34,532 nt of DNA. Origin: Caedibacter sp. 37-49. GTDB taxonomy: Bacteria > Pseudomonadota > Alphaproteobacteria > Caedimonadales > Caedimonadaceae. This document shows, piece by piece, positions 1 to 7,887 of this stretch (the first letter of the stretch is position 1; every line of letters starts with the position of its first letter). The stretch covers positions 1-34,532 of the forward strand of contig MKUV01000056.1 of assembly GCA_001898725.1 (NCBI GenBank). Reading direction: 5' to 3'. Both the position numbers and the translations under genes were made by a program. Below the pieces are notes generated by a model, which saw nothing but the letters and a program-made list of their open reading frames with translations, did not search any database and was not told the DNA's origin.

Positions 1-216
1 CCACATCTGCAGGCCAAATGCAGCACATAATCTTCCAAAAACTCATACTTCAGGAACGACTACCATAAACAGATACAAATATCAAGAAAATTCACCCCAA
101 GAATGAAGTATTTTATCAAAATAAATCAACAACTTATAAAATAATCTTTATAGATAAAATACCCCCTTGAATTACAGGGAAAAGATTCCTAAAGTTATCT
201 CGTTTTATATAATTAT

Positions 217-3200
217 TTAATTCATTATAAACTTTTTTGATTGAGACGCTTGCAGATCGATTAATTTGTTTTGAATTCTAATGATGTGAGAAGAATCTTT
301 TGGAAAATGAGTTTGAACAATTTGTAAAGCTTGTTCTAAATATTGAATCGCTTGAGGTTGAAAATCTTTTTTTAAATATAACTCTGCTAAGTATTCTAAA
401 GAGAGATAGCTTTCACTATACTTATAAAATTTAAATATATTTAAAGATTTAATAAGCCGCTTTTCAGCCTCCAACATTTTTCCTTCTAAAAGGTAAACTC
501 GCCCCAAACTTCTTAAAGTACGTGCCGTTTGGATATGATTTTCACCATAATTTTTTTCATATATTTCGAAACTCTTTTCGAGCAAAAGACGCGCCTTCTT
601 ATACTCTCCCATTTCGGTATGTAAAGCACCTAAATAAGCTAAAGAAGACGCAATATAAACATGGTTTTCTGGGAAATATTTGCGGCAAATAACAAGACTT
701 TGTTCAAGTAAAATTTTAGCTTTTTTATACTCACCTAAAGCTCTATAGGCATCACCTAAATAGCCAAGAACCCAAGCAACGCCCACGTAATCTTCAGAAT
801 GTTTTTTATAGATTGCAAGGCTTTGTTCAAGTAAAGCACAGGCTTGTTTATAGCTGCCTAATATAAGATAGGTATTCCCCAGATGAGATAAGACCCAAGC
901 ATGCACAATACTGTCATGTGAATGAGCTTGGTAAATTTCCAGGCTTTTCTCAAGCAAACTTCTTGCCTTTGAATAATCACCTAATCCTCTATAGATTATG
1001 CCTAAATAACCTAAAGCCCGGCCATTTCCAACATAGTTACCAGGATATTGAGTATAAATTGAAAGACTCTCTTCAAGTAAATTTTTAGCCTTTTCAAAAT
1101 CACCAAGCGTTCTATAAACATTTCCTAGATACATGAGAGCACGCGCGATCTTATGATGATTGTTGTGATAATCATTCCTTAGGTTTAAAAGGCTTTCTTC
1201 AAGAAGCTGCTTTGCTTTTACATAGTTACTTAAGTAATAATAGATACATCCCAGCACACTTTTAAGGCTATCCTTAATACGATTGCTTAGTAATTCATCA
1301 TGTTTTAAGAAAGCTTCACCTTGAGAAAGTAATAACTTCATCTGTAAAAAATCTTCTTTATCAAGTATTTCCGTTATATAGCTCTCTAACATATTAGCGA
1401 CTTTATCTAATAAAATGTTATCCTTTCTTAACGTTAAAGTTTTTTTAAGATAAGCGAGGCTTATTTCTTGCGTCGTGCGGTGAATAGAAAAAACTGGAAT
1501 CAAATTTCTATAAGTCTCATTAGCAATTAATGAATACTTATTTAAATGATAAAACAAACCATCTACTAAGGAATTGTCACCACATGTATCTAACAAAGAT
1601 TTGGGGATATTTTTGGGATCCAATAAACTAATTAATAAAAGTAATTTTTCAAAATTTTTCTGCGTATCAATAATTTTCTTTAAAGATAAAGTAATAATAT
1701 TATAACGCGTTTTCGTATAATCCGAAGCTTCCTTAAGGATATGTTCCTGCGTTTCGGCAAATTCTTGATTATAATTCATTAAATGCTTGAGATAGCCTTC
1801 TAAGGTAACATTCGTTGCTTTTAGATAATAAGCTGCCGTAGAGATATCTAAGGGAAACGGAGGAATATTATCTAAGAATTTTTTATAACCAATTTGAGAA
1901 TGATGGACATTCCCGATACGCATAATATTATTAAAAAGAGTTAATTTTTCTTTAGCGTTTAATTCCTTAATTTGAATGGTGTGGTTAATATAATTATTGT
2001 TTCCCAAATTATGGTCACGGCTTGTAATAATTATCTTACCCTTCCCCCAACTCTCAGGATCATAAGGGAAATATTTCTGAATATTTGTAAATTTTTCAAC
2101 ATTATCATATATTAAAAGCCATTCTGAAATTTCCTTTAATTTACTTTTCAAGAGAAGAATTATTTTCTTTTCTTTTTCTTGAGGGTTCTTAATTCCTTGT
2201 AGATCTCTTAAAATCTTTTTTTCTTCCTTTGTTTTGCACAATGCGTCAACAAGGTTTTCAAAAGAGTTAATTAAATTTTCTTTCGTATCTGCATTTATTT
2301 CCCAAATAAGATTTGCTTTTTGTAGACGTGCATATTGACGCGCAATGGTTGTTTTTCCTGAACCTCCCATTCCCACCAAAGAGATAACTTGAATGCCCTT
2401 CTTCTTGCTCAAACTTTCCTCAATTTGACTTAAAATGTGAGGACGAGAGAGAAGAATCGGTTCAGCTGGAATAGGGAGATCTGATCTTATAATATTCTTT
2501 GAAGGAAGTTTAATACGCTCTAATATACTTCCAAATTGATCATTACTTAGCAATAAAATAAAGCCACTACTAAATACTAACAAGAGTCCCACTAACCAAT
2601 TTAATTTCCACTTTTTAAAAGAATTCGTATTGATATTTTCTGGATGTTGCTGAACGTCTAAAGAAGAATTTGAAGTTTTTTTTATAAGAGGGTTCAGTTC
2701 CAAAGAAACTGAAAGTTCTTCATAATGTTTAATAAATTTTGAAACTGCACTTTCTAAATCGAGAGTCTTTAGCATTCTTTTTAAAAGTTCAAAAAATGAG
2801 AGATAATCATTTTCTTTGATTTCAAGAGTTACGATCTCTTTGTTATTATCTGTTGTCAGCTGTAAAAATTTTTCTTTTACATATCCGATTTCATCAATTT
2901 CATAGGTCGAAAAAGGGAAAAGAATGTAATCTGTTAAAAGTTGCCCTGACTTTTCATCTATTAACGGTTTATCTTTTTTTTCTTTTATAGATTCAGATAC
3001 AACGTTAAAGCCCGCAAGTTTTAGATAAGTCGCAAGGATTTGGTTTCTTTCTTCTGTGTTAAACTCTCCAGGAAGGTAAAGCAGTTTACAGGATGATTTG
3101 TCTTTTTTTATAAGAGCTGAAATTTCCTTCAAACATTCTCTGAACACAACCTCAATTCTTAAATTTGAGTAGTACTTTTTAAGTAATTGGACCTCTTGAG

Positions 3201-3444
3201 ATTTTTCAACAAAATCAACGATTGCCTCACGTGAATTACATTCAATCTTCATCATAATGTTGCGCACGTGATTTTCAACAGTTCTAGGGGAAATAGAGAG
3301 AAAAGAAGCTATTTTCTTAGTTGATTTTCCGTGTACCATAAAAGCGACAATATCAATTTCTCTCCAAGTAAATTTTATACCATTTATTGTTTCTAAATCT
3401 TTAGGGTAAATTTTCGGAAATAAATGTTTTTTTAAATTTTGCAT
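217..3444 (-). CDS. LuxR-type HTH / NB-ARC NTPase / TPR protein (STAND family)
   Basis: Predicted signal-sensing regulator of the STAND class, 1075 residues. Visible order: a LuxR/GerE-type helix-turn-helix at about residues 24-80 (KIASFLSISPRTVENHV), a poorly conserved linker, a hydrophobic stretch at 282-300, then an NB-ARC-like NTPase with P-loop GMGGSGKTT at 358-366, Walker B LLIYDNV at 443-449 and the sensor ITSRD at 473-477. A winged-helix segment has SIHRTTQE at 653-660, which resembles the MHD-like position of related proteins. About eight TPRs of 41-42 residues follow from 724 to 1060. In the family, TPRs bind a ligand, the NTPase switches, and an effector domain acts; here the effector would be DNA binding. 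A candidate promoter lies at 3497-3525; the ribosome site before the ATG is weak. Architecture is clear; ligand and targets are unknown. Confidence 0.9.
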   Translation of the reverse strand: MQNLKKHLFPKIYPKDLETINGIKFTWREIDIVAFMVHGKSTKKIASFLSISPRTVENHVRNIMMKIECNSREAIVDFVEKSQEVQLLKKYYSNLRIEVVFRECLKEISALIKKDKSSCKLLYLPGEFNTEERNQILATYLKLAGFNVVSESIKEKKDKPLIDEKSGQLLTDYILFPFSTYEIDEIGYVKEKFLQLTTDNNKEIVTLEIKENDYLSFFELLKRMLKTLDLESAVSKFIKHYEELSVSLELNPLIKKTSNSSLDVQQHPENINTNSFKKWKLNWLVGLLLVFSSGFILLLSNDQFGSILERIKLPSKNIIRSDLPIPAEPILLSRPHILSQIEESLSKKKGIQVISLVGMGGSGKTTIARQYARLQKANLIWEINADTKENLINSFENLVDALCKTKEEKKILRDLQGIKNPQEKEKKIILLLKSKLKEISEWLLIYDNVEKFTNIQKYFPYDPESWGKGKIIITSRDHNLGNNNYINHTIQIKELNAKEKLTLFNNIMRIGNVHHSQIGYKKFLDNIPPFPLDISTAAYYLKATNVTLEGYLKHLMNYNQEFAETQEHILKEASDYTKTRYNIITLSLKKIIDTQKNFEKLLLLISLLDPKNIPKSLLDTCGDNSLVDGLFYHLNKYSLIANETYRNLIPVFSIHRTTQEISLAYLKKTLTLRKDNILLDKVANMLESYITEILDKEDFLQMKLLLSQGEAFLKHDELLSNRIKDSLKSVLGCIYYYLSNYVKAKQLLEESLLNLRNDYHNNHHKIARALMYLGNVYRTLGDFEKAKNLLEESLSIYTQYPGNYVGNGRALGYLGIIYRGLGDYSKARSLLEKSLEIYQAHSHDSIVHAWVLSHLGNTYLILGSYKQACALLEQSLAIYKKHSEDYVGVAWVLGYLGDAYRALGEYKKAKILLEQSLVICRKYFPENHVYIASSLAYLGALHTEMGEYKKARLLLEKSFEIYEKNYGENHIQTARTLRSLGRVYLLEGKMLEAEKRLIKSLNIFKFYKYSESYLSLEYLAELYLKKDFQPQAIQYLEQALQIVQTHFPKDSSHIIRIQNKLIDLQASQSKKFIMN
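267..1275 (-). repeat. tandem TPR-coding repeat, about 8 units of 41-42 codons
   Basis: The 3' third of the LuxR/NB-ARC gene encodes near-regular units with consensus LGYLGxxYRxLGxYxKAxxLLExSLxIY. The central four or five units are the most alike (41 residues each), and the first and last are diverged. The period and the YLG/LLE positions resemble kinesin-light-chain-type TPRs. Similarity among the central units suggests fairly recent duplication or homogenisation, so unit number could vary between strains. Confidence 0.85.
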
Positions 3445-3496
3445 AAGTCACATAAGCTCTGTTTCAGGTTTTTATTTCTGTAAAAAGAATAACATA

Positions 3497-3525
3497 ATCC
3501 TAAGGATATTTTTATTCACATTCAA
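3497..3525 (-). promoter_or_regulatory. candidate promoter of the LuxR/NB-ARC gene with overlapping palindrome
   Basis: Read on the minus strand, TTGAAT (3525-3520) and TAGGAT (3502-3497) are separated by exactly 17 bases, about 50 bases upstream of the ATG. The -10 element sits inside a perfect 5+1+5 palindrome, ATCCTAAGGAT (3497-3507), which could be an operator, perhaps for self-regulation by the HTH protein. Boxes match 4-5 of 6 consensus bases; in AT-rich DNA this is only suggestive. Confidence 0.4.
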
Positions 3526-3666
3526 GAAATTGATGTTTTTCTCTTTCGGCCAAAAAAGATAAATGAATAGAATAATTTTAGCTCCCCCTCTTTATTCTAA
3601 GTATAGTTTATTTAATTCAAGAAAAATAAAAGAACTTGTAAAAAGCTCTATTTCATTAGACGCAGA

Positions 3667-4065
3667 TTATAATGAATGTATAACCGTTGTAACAACCCCC
3701 CATATAGGAATTTGTTTAGTATCTTCTAAAGACAAGAACTCTATATGCGAGTAGTCAGTTGAAAGAATAATTTTTTGCTCGCTCTCAGTATAATTCCGAA
3801 TAGAGAGTTCTCCATCAATTTCAGCGATAACAATATCGCCTGACGTTGGCTTCGCACTGCGATCAACAACGAGTAAATCTTCTTTAAAGATCCCAGACTT
3901 CTTTAAGGCATCACTTCCAGCTCTTAGAAAAAAAGTGGCGATAGGATTCTTTATTAAATGCTCGTTAAGGTCAACTTTATCCGCAGGCAAGCGATGACCA
4001 TCTTCAATTGAGTATGACACTTCACTTGCAAGAGATTTATCTTTATTGGCATCCACTGAGGACAT
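3667..4065 (-). CDS. UmuD-like (LexA/S24 family) protein lacking catalytic residues
   Basis: 132 residues that align without gaps to the C-terminal two thirds of UmuD, from VDLNEHLI through DLLVVD, SGDIVIAEIDGE and the final WGVVTTVI. UmuD and LexA are Ser/Lys self-cleaving proteins of the SOS response; cleaved UmuD joins UmuC in translesion polymerase V. Here the UmuD motif SGDSM reads GSDAL, so the position of Ser60 is Ala53, and the Lys97 position is Arg90. The first 30 residues have no Cys-Gly or Ala-Gly cleavage pair. Self-cleavage is therefore unlikely. No umuC lies nearby. The start is supported by AAGGA about 7 bases upstream. It may be a decayed relic or a non-cleavable dimerising regulator; the conserved fold and intact frame favour some retained role. 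Confidence 0.8.
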   Translation of the reverse strand: MSSVDANKDKSLASEVSYSIEDGHRLPADKVDLNEHLIKNPIATFFLRAGSDALKKSGIFKEDLLVVDRSAKPTSGDIVIAEIDGELSIRNYTESEQKIILSTDYSHIEFLSLEDTKQIPIWGVVTTVIHSL

Positions 4066-4232
4066 AAAGTATTCCTTTAAACTACATTTCGAATTAACCT
4101 CTTATCAAGAATAATTATTTCTAAGGAATAATTCAAGGGACTTACTTTTTTGGATAATAACTTTAAAAAACATAATTATAATCTCTTAAATAACCTTGAT
4201 TTAGCGTTATAAGTCATCATACTGTAAGAACT

Positions 4233-6152
4233 ATGAAAACTCTCTCTTTCCCTTTACAACGTGTTTTACCTGATAATCATCCTGTTGCCCGTGTCCGCAG
4301 GTTATTGCTTGGACATCCTCTCAAAAGTTCATCCCAACACCAAGAGAGATTAGGCTTTTTTCTAGGATTACCCCTTTTAGCTGTGGATGCGCTCTCTTCT
4401 ATTGCTTATGCCACAGAAGAAATTTTAATTGCCCTTTCATTAGCTGGAAGTAATTTTATAAATTTTTCAACTTCTATTGCATTAGCAATTGTTGTTGTAT
4501 TAATGGCACTTATTGCTTCTTATCGCCAAACCGTTCAAGCTTACCCCGAGGGAGGCGGAGCCTATGTGGTCGCTCGACAGAATTTGGGTGTCTCTTTCTC
4601 TTTAATTGCAGCGTCTTCCCTTCTTATTGATTACGTTCTAACAGTTGCTGTTTCTATGACAGCAAGTGTTCGAGCTCTTTGTTCTGCTTTCCCCTATTTG
4701 CATGACTTTAAATTATCCTTGTGCTTTGTTGGAATCTGGCTCTTAACATGGATTAACTTAAGGGGTATTCGTGAGTCAGCTTATGCAGTAGCCTTCCCCG
4801 TGGGTGCTTTTATCCTTCTCATTATTTGCTTATGTATTGATGGTTTGTTTAAGACGAGTTTAACGTTACAAAGACCTTCTCATCTTTCGTTTGAGATTCT
4901 CTCTAACCTTGCAACCTTAACGATTATTTTACGTGCATTCGCGGGCGGATGTACTGCGATGACAGGAATTGAAGCCATTGCGAATGCCGGCACGATGCTT
5001 GCAAAACCCTGCTCAACAGTGGCACGCCAAATTCTGTTAGCGCTTGGGATTATTCTTGGGGGAACATTTCTTTCAATAACCGTAATTTCTCAAAATCTTG
5101 GTCTCGAACCAATAGCTTCGGAAAGTTTATTAAGCCAAATAACGCGTACGCTTTGGGGTGATGGACCTCTTTATCATACGCTTCAAATCTTGACAGCGAC
5201 CGTTTTATTCATGGCGGCAAATACAGTCTTTGCAGGGTTCCCTAAGTTAGGCGCTATTTTGGCAAGAGATGGTTGGCTTCCTCGTCAACTTGCGGCAATT
5301 GGGGATCGTCTTGTTTTCTCTAAGGGAATTTTATGGTTGGCTATTTTAGCGAGTATTCTAATCCTCATTTTTAGAGGAAATACGCATGCTTTAATTCCTC
5401 TATACGCAATTGGTGTGTTTAGCGCTTTTACGCTAAGCCAGATTGGGATGATCAAGTATTGGGCTCGCCATCTAAAAGAAACAACTCAATCCTTTTGGTC
5501 CTCAACAGGGTGCAAAATGGCTTTAAATACTTTTGGCGCCTGTTTAACGGGAATTGCTCTTCTTGTCACTTTTGAAGCTAAATTTTTTGAAGGCGCTTTT
5601 CTTGTCTTCCTTGCTGTGCCCATGATTATAGGATTATGTTGGGGTATAAAAAAGCACTATAATGAAATTGAACAGCAACTCTCTGTGGATATTGCCCTTG
5701 AAAAAAATATTCATAAAAACTTTAGCCAGTCAAAAACTTCAACGGCCGTTGTGCCTGTTTCTCGGGTTCACAAAGGAACCCTTGAAGCTTTAAGATTCGC
5801 ACGTCAAATGACAACGAATGTGAAGGTTATCCTTGTTAATATTTATGATACGTCTCAAGCAAAAGAGCAGTTAGAAGCTTTAGGGTGGGGACTTGATATC
5901 GTTATTTTAGAATCTCCTTATCGCTCAATTATTAGGCCTATTATTGAATATGTTCATAAGTTAGATGCTCAAAATGACGCCTCTTCAGTTCTTATCCTGC
6001 CTGAATTTATTCCTGAGCATTGGTGGCATAATCTTCTCCATAATCGTACGGCAGAAGCCATTGTACGTACGCTTTCTTGGAATGAGCACCTTCATAATCA
6101 AGCACGGATTATTATTAACGTGCCTTACTACCTTTCCACTAGTAAGCAATAG
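4233..6152 (+). CDS. APC-superfamily permease, KimA/YdaO-like (probable potassium or amino-acid transporter)
   Basis: 639-residue inner-membrane transporter with about 12 hydrophobic segments between residues 40 and 470 and a soluble C-terminal domain from about 501 to 639. The first helix carries AVDALSSIAYATEEIL (50-65), followed by YPEGGGAYVVA (104-114) and DYVLTVAVSM (133-142), which I recall from the YdaO/KimA branch of APC permeases. The tail has the VVPVSRVHKGTLEALRFAR, ESPYRSIIRP and WWHNLLHNRTA segments also seen in that branch; it resembles a UspA-like domain. KimA of Bacillus imports K+ and is controlled by c-di-AMP; whether that holds here cannot be told from sequence. Stands alone on the plus strand, with a weak ribosome site. 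Confidence 0.8.
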   Translation: MKTLSFPLQRVLPDNHPVARVRRLLLGHPLKSSSQHQERLGFFLGLPLLAVDALSSIAYATEEILIALSLAGSNFINFSTSIALAIVVVLMALIASYRQTVQAYPEGGGAYVVARQNLGVSFSLIAASSLLIDYVLTVAVSMTASVRALCSAFPYLHDFKLSLCFVGIWLLTWINLRGIRESAYAVAFPVGAFILLIICLCIDGLFKTSLTLQRPSHLSFEILSNLATLTIILRAFAGGCTAMTGIEAIANAGTMLAKPCSTVARQILLALGIILGGTFLSITVISQNLGLEPIASESLLSQITRTLWGDGPLYHTLQILTATVLFMAANTVFAGFPKLGAILARDGWLPRQLAAIGDRLVFSKGILWLAILASILILIFRGNTHALIPLYAIGVFSAFTLSQIGMIKYWARHLKETTQSFWSSTGCKMALNTFGACLTGIALLVTFEAKFFEGAFLVFLAVPMIIGLCWGIKKHYNEIEQQLSVDIALEKNIHKNFSQSKTSTAVVPVSRVHKGTLEALRFARQMTTNVKVILVNIYDTSQAKEQLEALGWGLDIVILESPYRSIIRPIIEYVHKLDAQNDASSVLILPEFIPEHWWHNLLHNRTAEAIVRTLSWNEHLHNQARIIINVPYYLSTSKQ

Positions 6153-6155
6153 AAA

Positions 6156-6737
6156 TTACACTTTAGTGTAAATCATTAGTTTGTTGAGGAAACGACGCAG
6201 ATGGGGATCTAAGTTTTCATAAGGAATATTGTCGAAATTAAACCATTGTATTGCTTCGAATTCATTCATATCAAATTTATAGTCTTGTTTTTCTTGGCCA
6301 TGAATGACGTAACATAAACTTACATCTGTATATCCTGCAGTTAGCCCAACCGTAAGCGTTGAGGTCAAGAATAAAGGCTCATCCCGCCAAAAATCGGCAG
6401 GGCACCCTAATTCTTCTAAGCACTCTCTTTTAACTGTGTCGTAAGGATCTTCATTAAGTTCAACATGCCCTCCTGGCGATAACCAAAGCCCAGATTTTTT
6501 GTGAGATGTTAATAAGATTTTATTCTTGTTTCTATCAAAAGGAACAAAATAAGAGACAAGATGCTTATTCGGAGTATCGGGTTTTTACAGACGGTAGATA
6601 GGAACACCACTTTGGATCCAATGAAGCGTATCATTAACATGTTGCGCTTCAAGATCATCTAAAGGGGAAATTTTGCGAATAATTCTTTCAATGTTAGAAT
6701 GGCTTTTAGCAGTGCTTAAGCCAAGAAAGATTGTCAT
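6156..6737 (-). pseudogene. Nudix hydrolase gene interrupted by one in-frame TAA
   Basis: From the ATG at 6737 the frame reads MTIFLGLSTAKSHSNIERII and continues to SGVPIYRL, hits TAA at 6587-6585, then resumes in the same frame with KPDTPNKHLVSYF and runs to the stop at 6156. The downstream part has a complete Nudix box: GGHVELNEDPYDTVKREC then LEELG, matching GX5EX7REUXEEXGU. In homologues I know the sequence around the stop is continuous (xFRxAKPATPPKHLVSYF), so a single sense codon has become TAA with no frameshift. Start is confirmed by a TAATG overlap with the upstream gene's stop. The 5' fragment (50 codons) lacks the catalytic box, and the 3' part has only a poorly placed TTG (6368) beyond the box. 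Recent nonsense mutation, readthrough or a sequence error are the options. Confidence 0.8.
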
Positions 6738-7129
6738 TATTTATGGTCAGATTTTTTATAGAGTCTCCAATGCACCCAAAAAAACAATAAAGCAACCAGA
6801 ATCCATTGAATTGTTTTAATAAGGCTATCTAAAGCGCGAAAATATTCTACTTCTATAAAATGTTTTTGATCTTTAAGTCTTATTTCTGTTAGCTTTTCAG
6901 GTGTTAATTTTTTTGCTTCTAAGCGTTCCGTATCACTTCCGAAATTGTAGTGCCGTAAATAGGCGTCATTTGATTGAAAAGTTAATAACTGACTTGCATT
7001 GCGGTAAGAAGGAAATAAAAAGCGTGTCGAATCATCTAAAAAATTTCCCCCCTGTATTAACAGCACGATCATGCTTACCAAACAAATAAGAAGCGCATAG
7101 ACTTGTTGTAGATTTTTAAAAGATATCAT
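6737..7129 (-). CDS. small two-helix membrane protein, unknown function
   Basis: 130 residues. Hydrophobic segments at about 10-27 (VYALLICLVSMIVLLIQG) and 106-123 (TIQWILVALLFFWVHWRL) flank a roughly 80-residue hydrophilic loop that is probably periplasmic, given the basic residues outside the helices. No family recognised. Its stop overlaps the start of the broken Nudix gene (TAATG), so the two were translated together. AAGGGAAACAA ahead of the ATG gives a good ribosome site. Confidence 0.75.
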   Translation of the reverse strand: MISFKNLQQVYALLICLVSMIVLLIQGGNFLDDSTRFLFPSYRNASQLLTFQSNDAYLRHYNFGSDTERLEAKKLTPEKLTEIRLKDQKHFIEVEYFRALDSLIKTIQWILVALLFFWVHWRLYKKSDHK

Positions 7130-7197
7130 TTGTTTCCCTTTTTTTTGAATTTAGCACAGGTTTAAAGAGGCAGCAAGGTACCTTCACCATATATTAA

Positions 7198-7770
7198 TTA
7201 TAAGTCTTGTTGTCCGCTTAAATTACACACAATCCAGGGATGGGTTTCTTGTTGAGGCGGTTTAAACAGAAAAGGAATACAATTTGCTGTTCTTAAAAAA
7301 GGATAGCCTAACATCTTTACAAGAGTAATAAAAACTCCACTATGCGCAACAATTAATGGCGGAATGTCTGACAAGTTTAAAATCTGACAAAGTACTCTCA
7401 AAATACGAGCCTCAAAATTGATAGACGCTTCAGCATCAACTGGAAGGTTATCAACAGTTATTTCTTTGTCTTTAATACAGGTGCGGCTTAACCCTTCTAA
7501 TTGTCCCCAATGTCGTTCTTTTAGTAAATTTTCGGAAATAACTTCTTTCTTCAATCCATCACTTAAAATCTGGGCTGTTTGATAGGCGCGTTGAAGTGGA
7601 CTTGTGTAAATTGTGGAAAAATTCTCTTGCTCTAAAATCTTTCTCGCATGATGTGCTTGCTGAATTCCAGTGGTATTCAAAGGAATATCTTGCTGTCCCA
7701 TGATGATGCCTTGCCGATTCCACTCTGTCTCTCCATGACGGATAAAATAGAAAGATTTTAATGGAAGCAT
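7198..7770 (-). CDS. histidine phosphatase (phosphoglycerate-mutase-like) family protein
   Basis: 190 residues, cytoplasmic. Residues 7-21 hold YFIRHGETEWNRQGI, the branch-1 phosphohistidine motif (His12). YTSPLQRAYQTAQIL supplies the usual substrate-binding arginine, KERHWGQLEG the acid/base glutamate, and VAHSGVF the second histidine. The family includes cofactor-dependent phosphoglycerate mutases, alpha-ribazole phosphatases and broad-specificity phosphatases; at this length a phosphatase is more likely than the glycolytic mutase. The substrate cannot be named. AGG lies 6 bases before the ATG. Same strand as the beta-barrel gene but separated from it by a strong hairpin. Confidence 0.85.
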   Translation of the reverse strand: MLPLKSFYFIRHGETEWNRQGIIMGQQDIPLNTTGIQQAHHARKILEQENFSTIYTSPLQRAYQTAQILSDGLKKEVISENLLKERHWGQLEGLSRTCIKDKEITVDNLPVDAEASINFEARILRVLCQILNLSDIPPLIVAHSGVFITLVKMLGYPFLRTANCIPFLFKPPQQETHPWIVCNLSGQQDL

Positions 7771-7824
7771 CGCAAACCTAAAGAAGATGTTTAAGGGTAG
7801 CTTACCGTATTTAATATAAAAGGA

Positions 7825-7857
7825 AATTTGATGGCTTAAATTTTAAGCCATTAAATT
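7825..7857 (-). terminator. inverted repeat downstream of the beta-barrel gene
   Basis: AATTT-g-ATGGCTTAAA-t-TTTAAGCCAT-t-AAATT forms a 16-position stem interrupted by one G.T pair, with essentially no unpaired loop in linear form. It lies 31-63 bases beyond the stop of the outer-membrane gene, followed on the minus strand by a T-rich stretch (TTTCCTTTTAT). Likely a terminator, although the U-tract is imperfect. Confidence 0.5.
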
Positions 7858-7887
7858 ATTCGTCTGGTTTTGATGCATCAAAGCATT

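Noticed and set aside
2-106. Open plus-strand frame of 34 codons running in from the left edge and ending in TGA
   Set aside because: No start in the window and no recognisable protein pattern; it could be a gene end but is too short to support.
3563-3754. Plus-strand frame of 63 codons overlapping the end of the UmuD-like gene
   Set aside because: Overlaps a clearly homologous minus-strand gene for part of its length, has no ribosome site and encodes no known motif.
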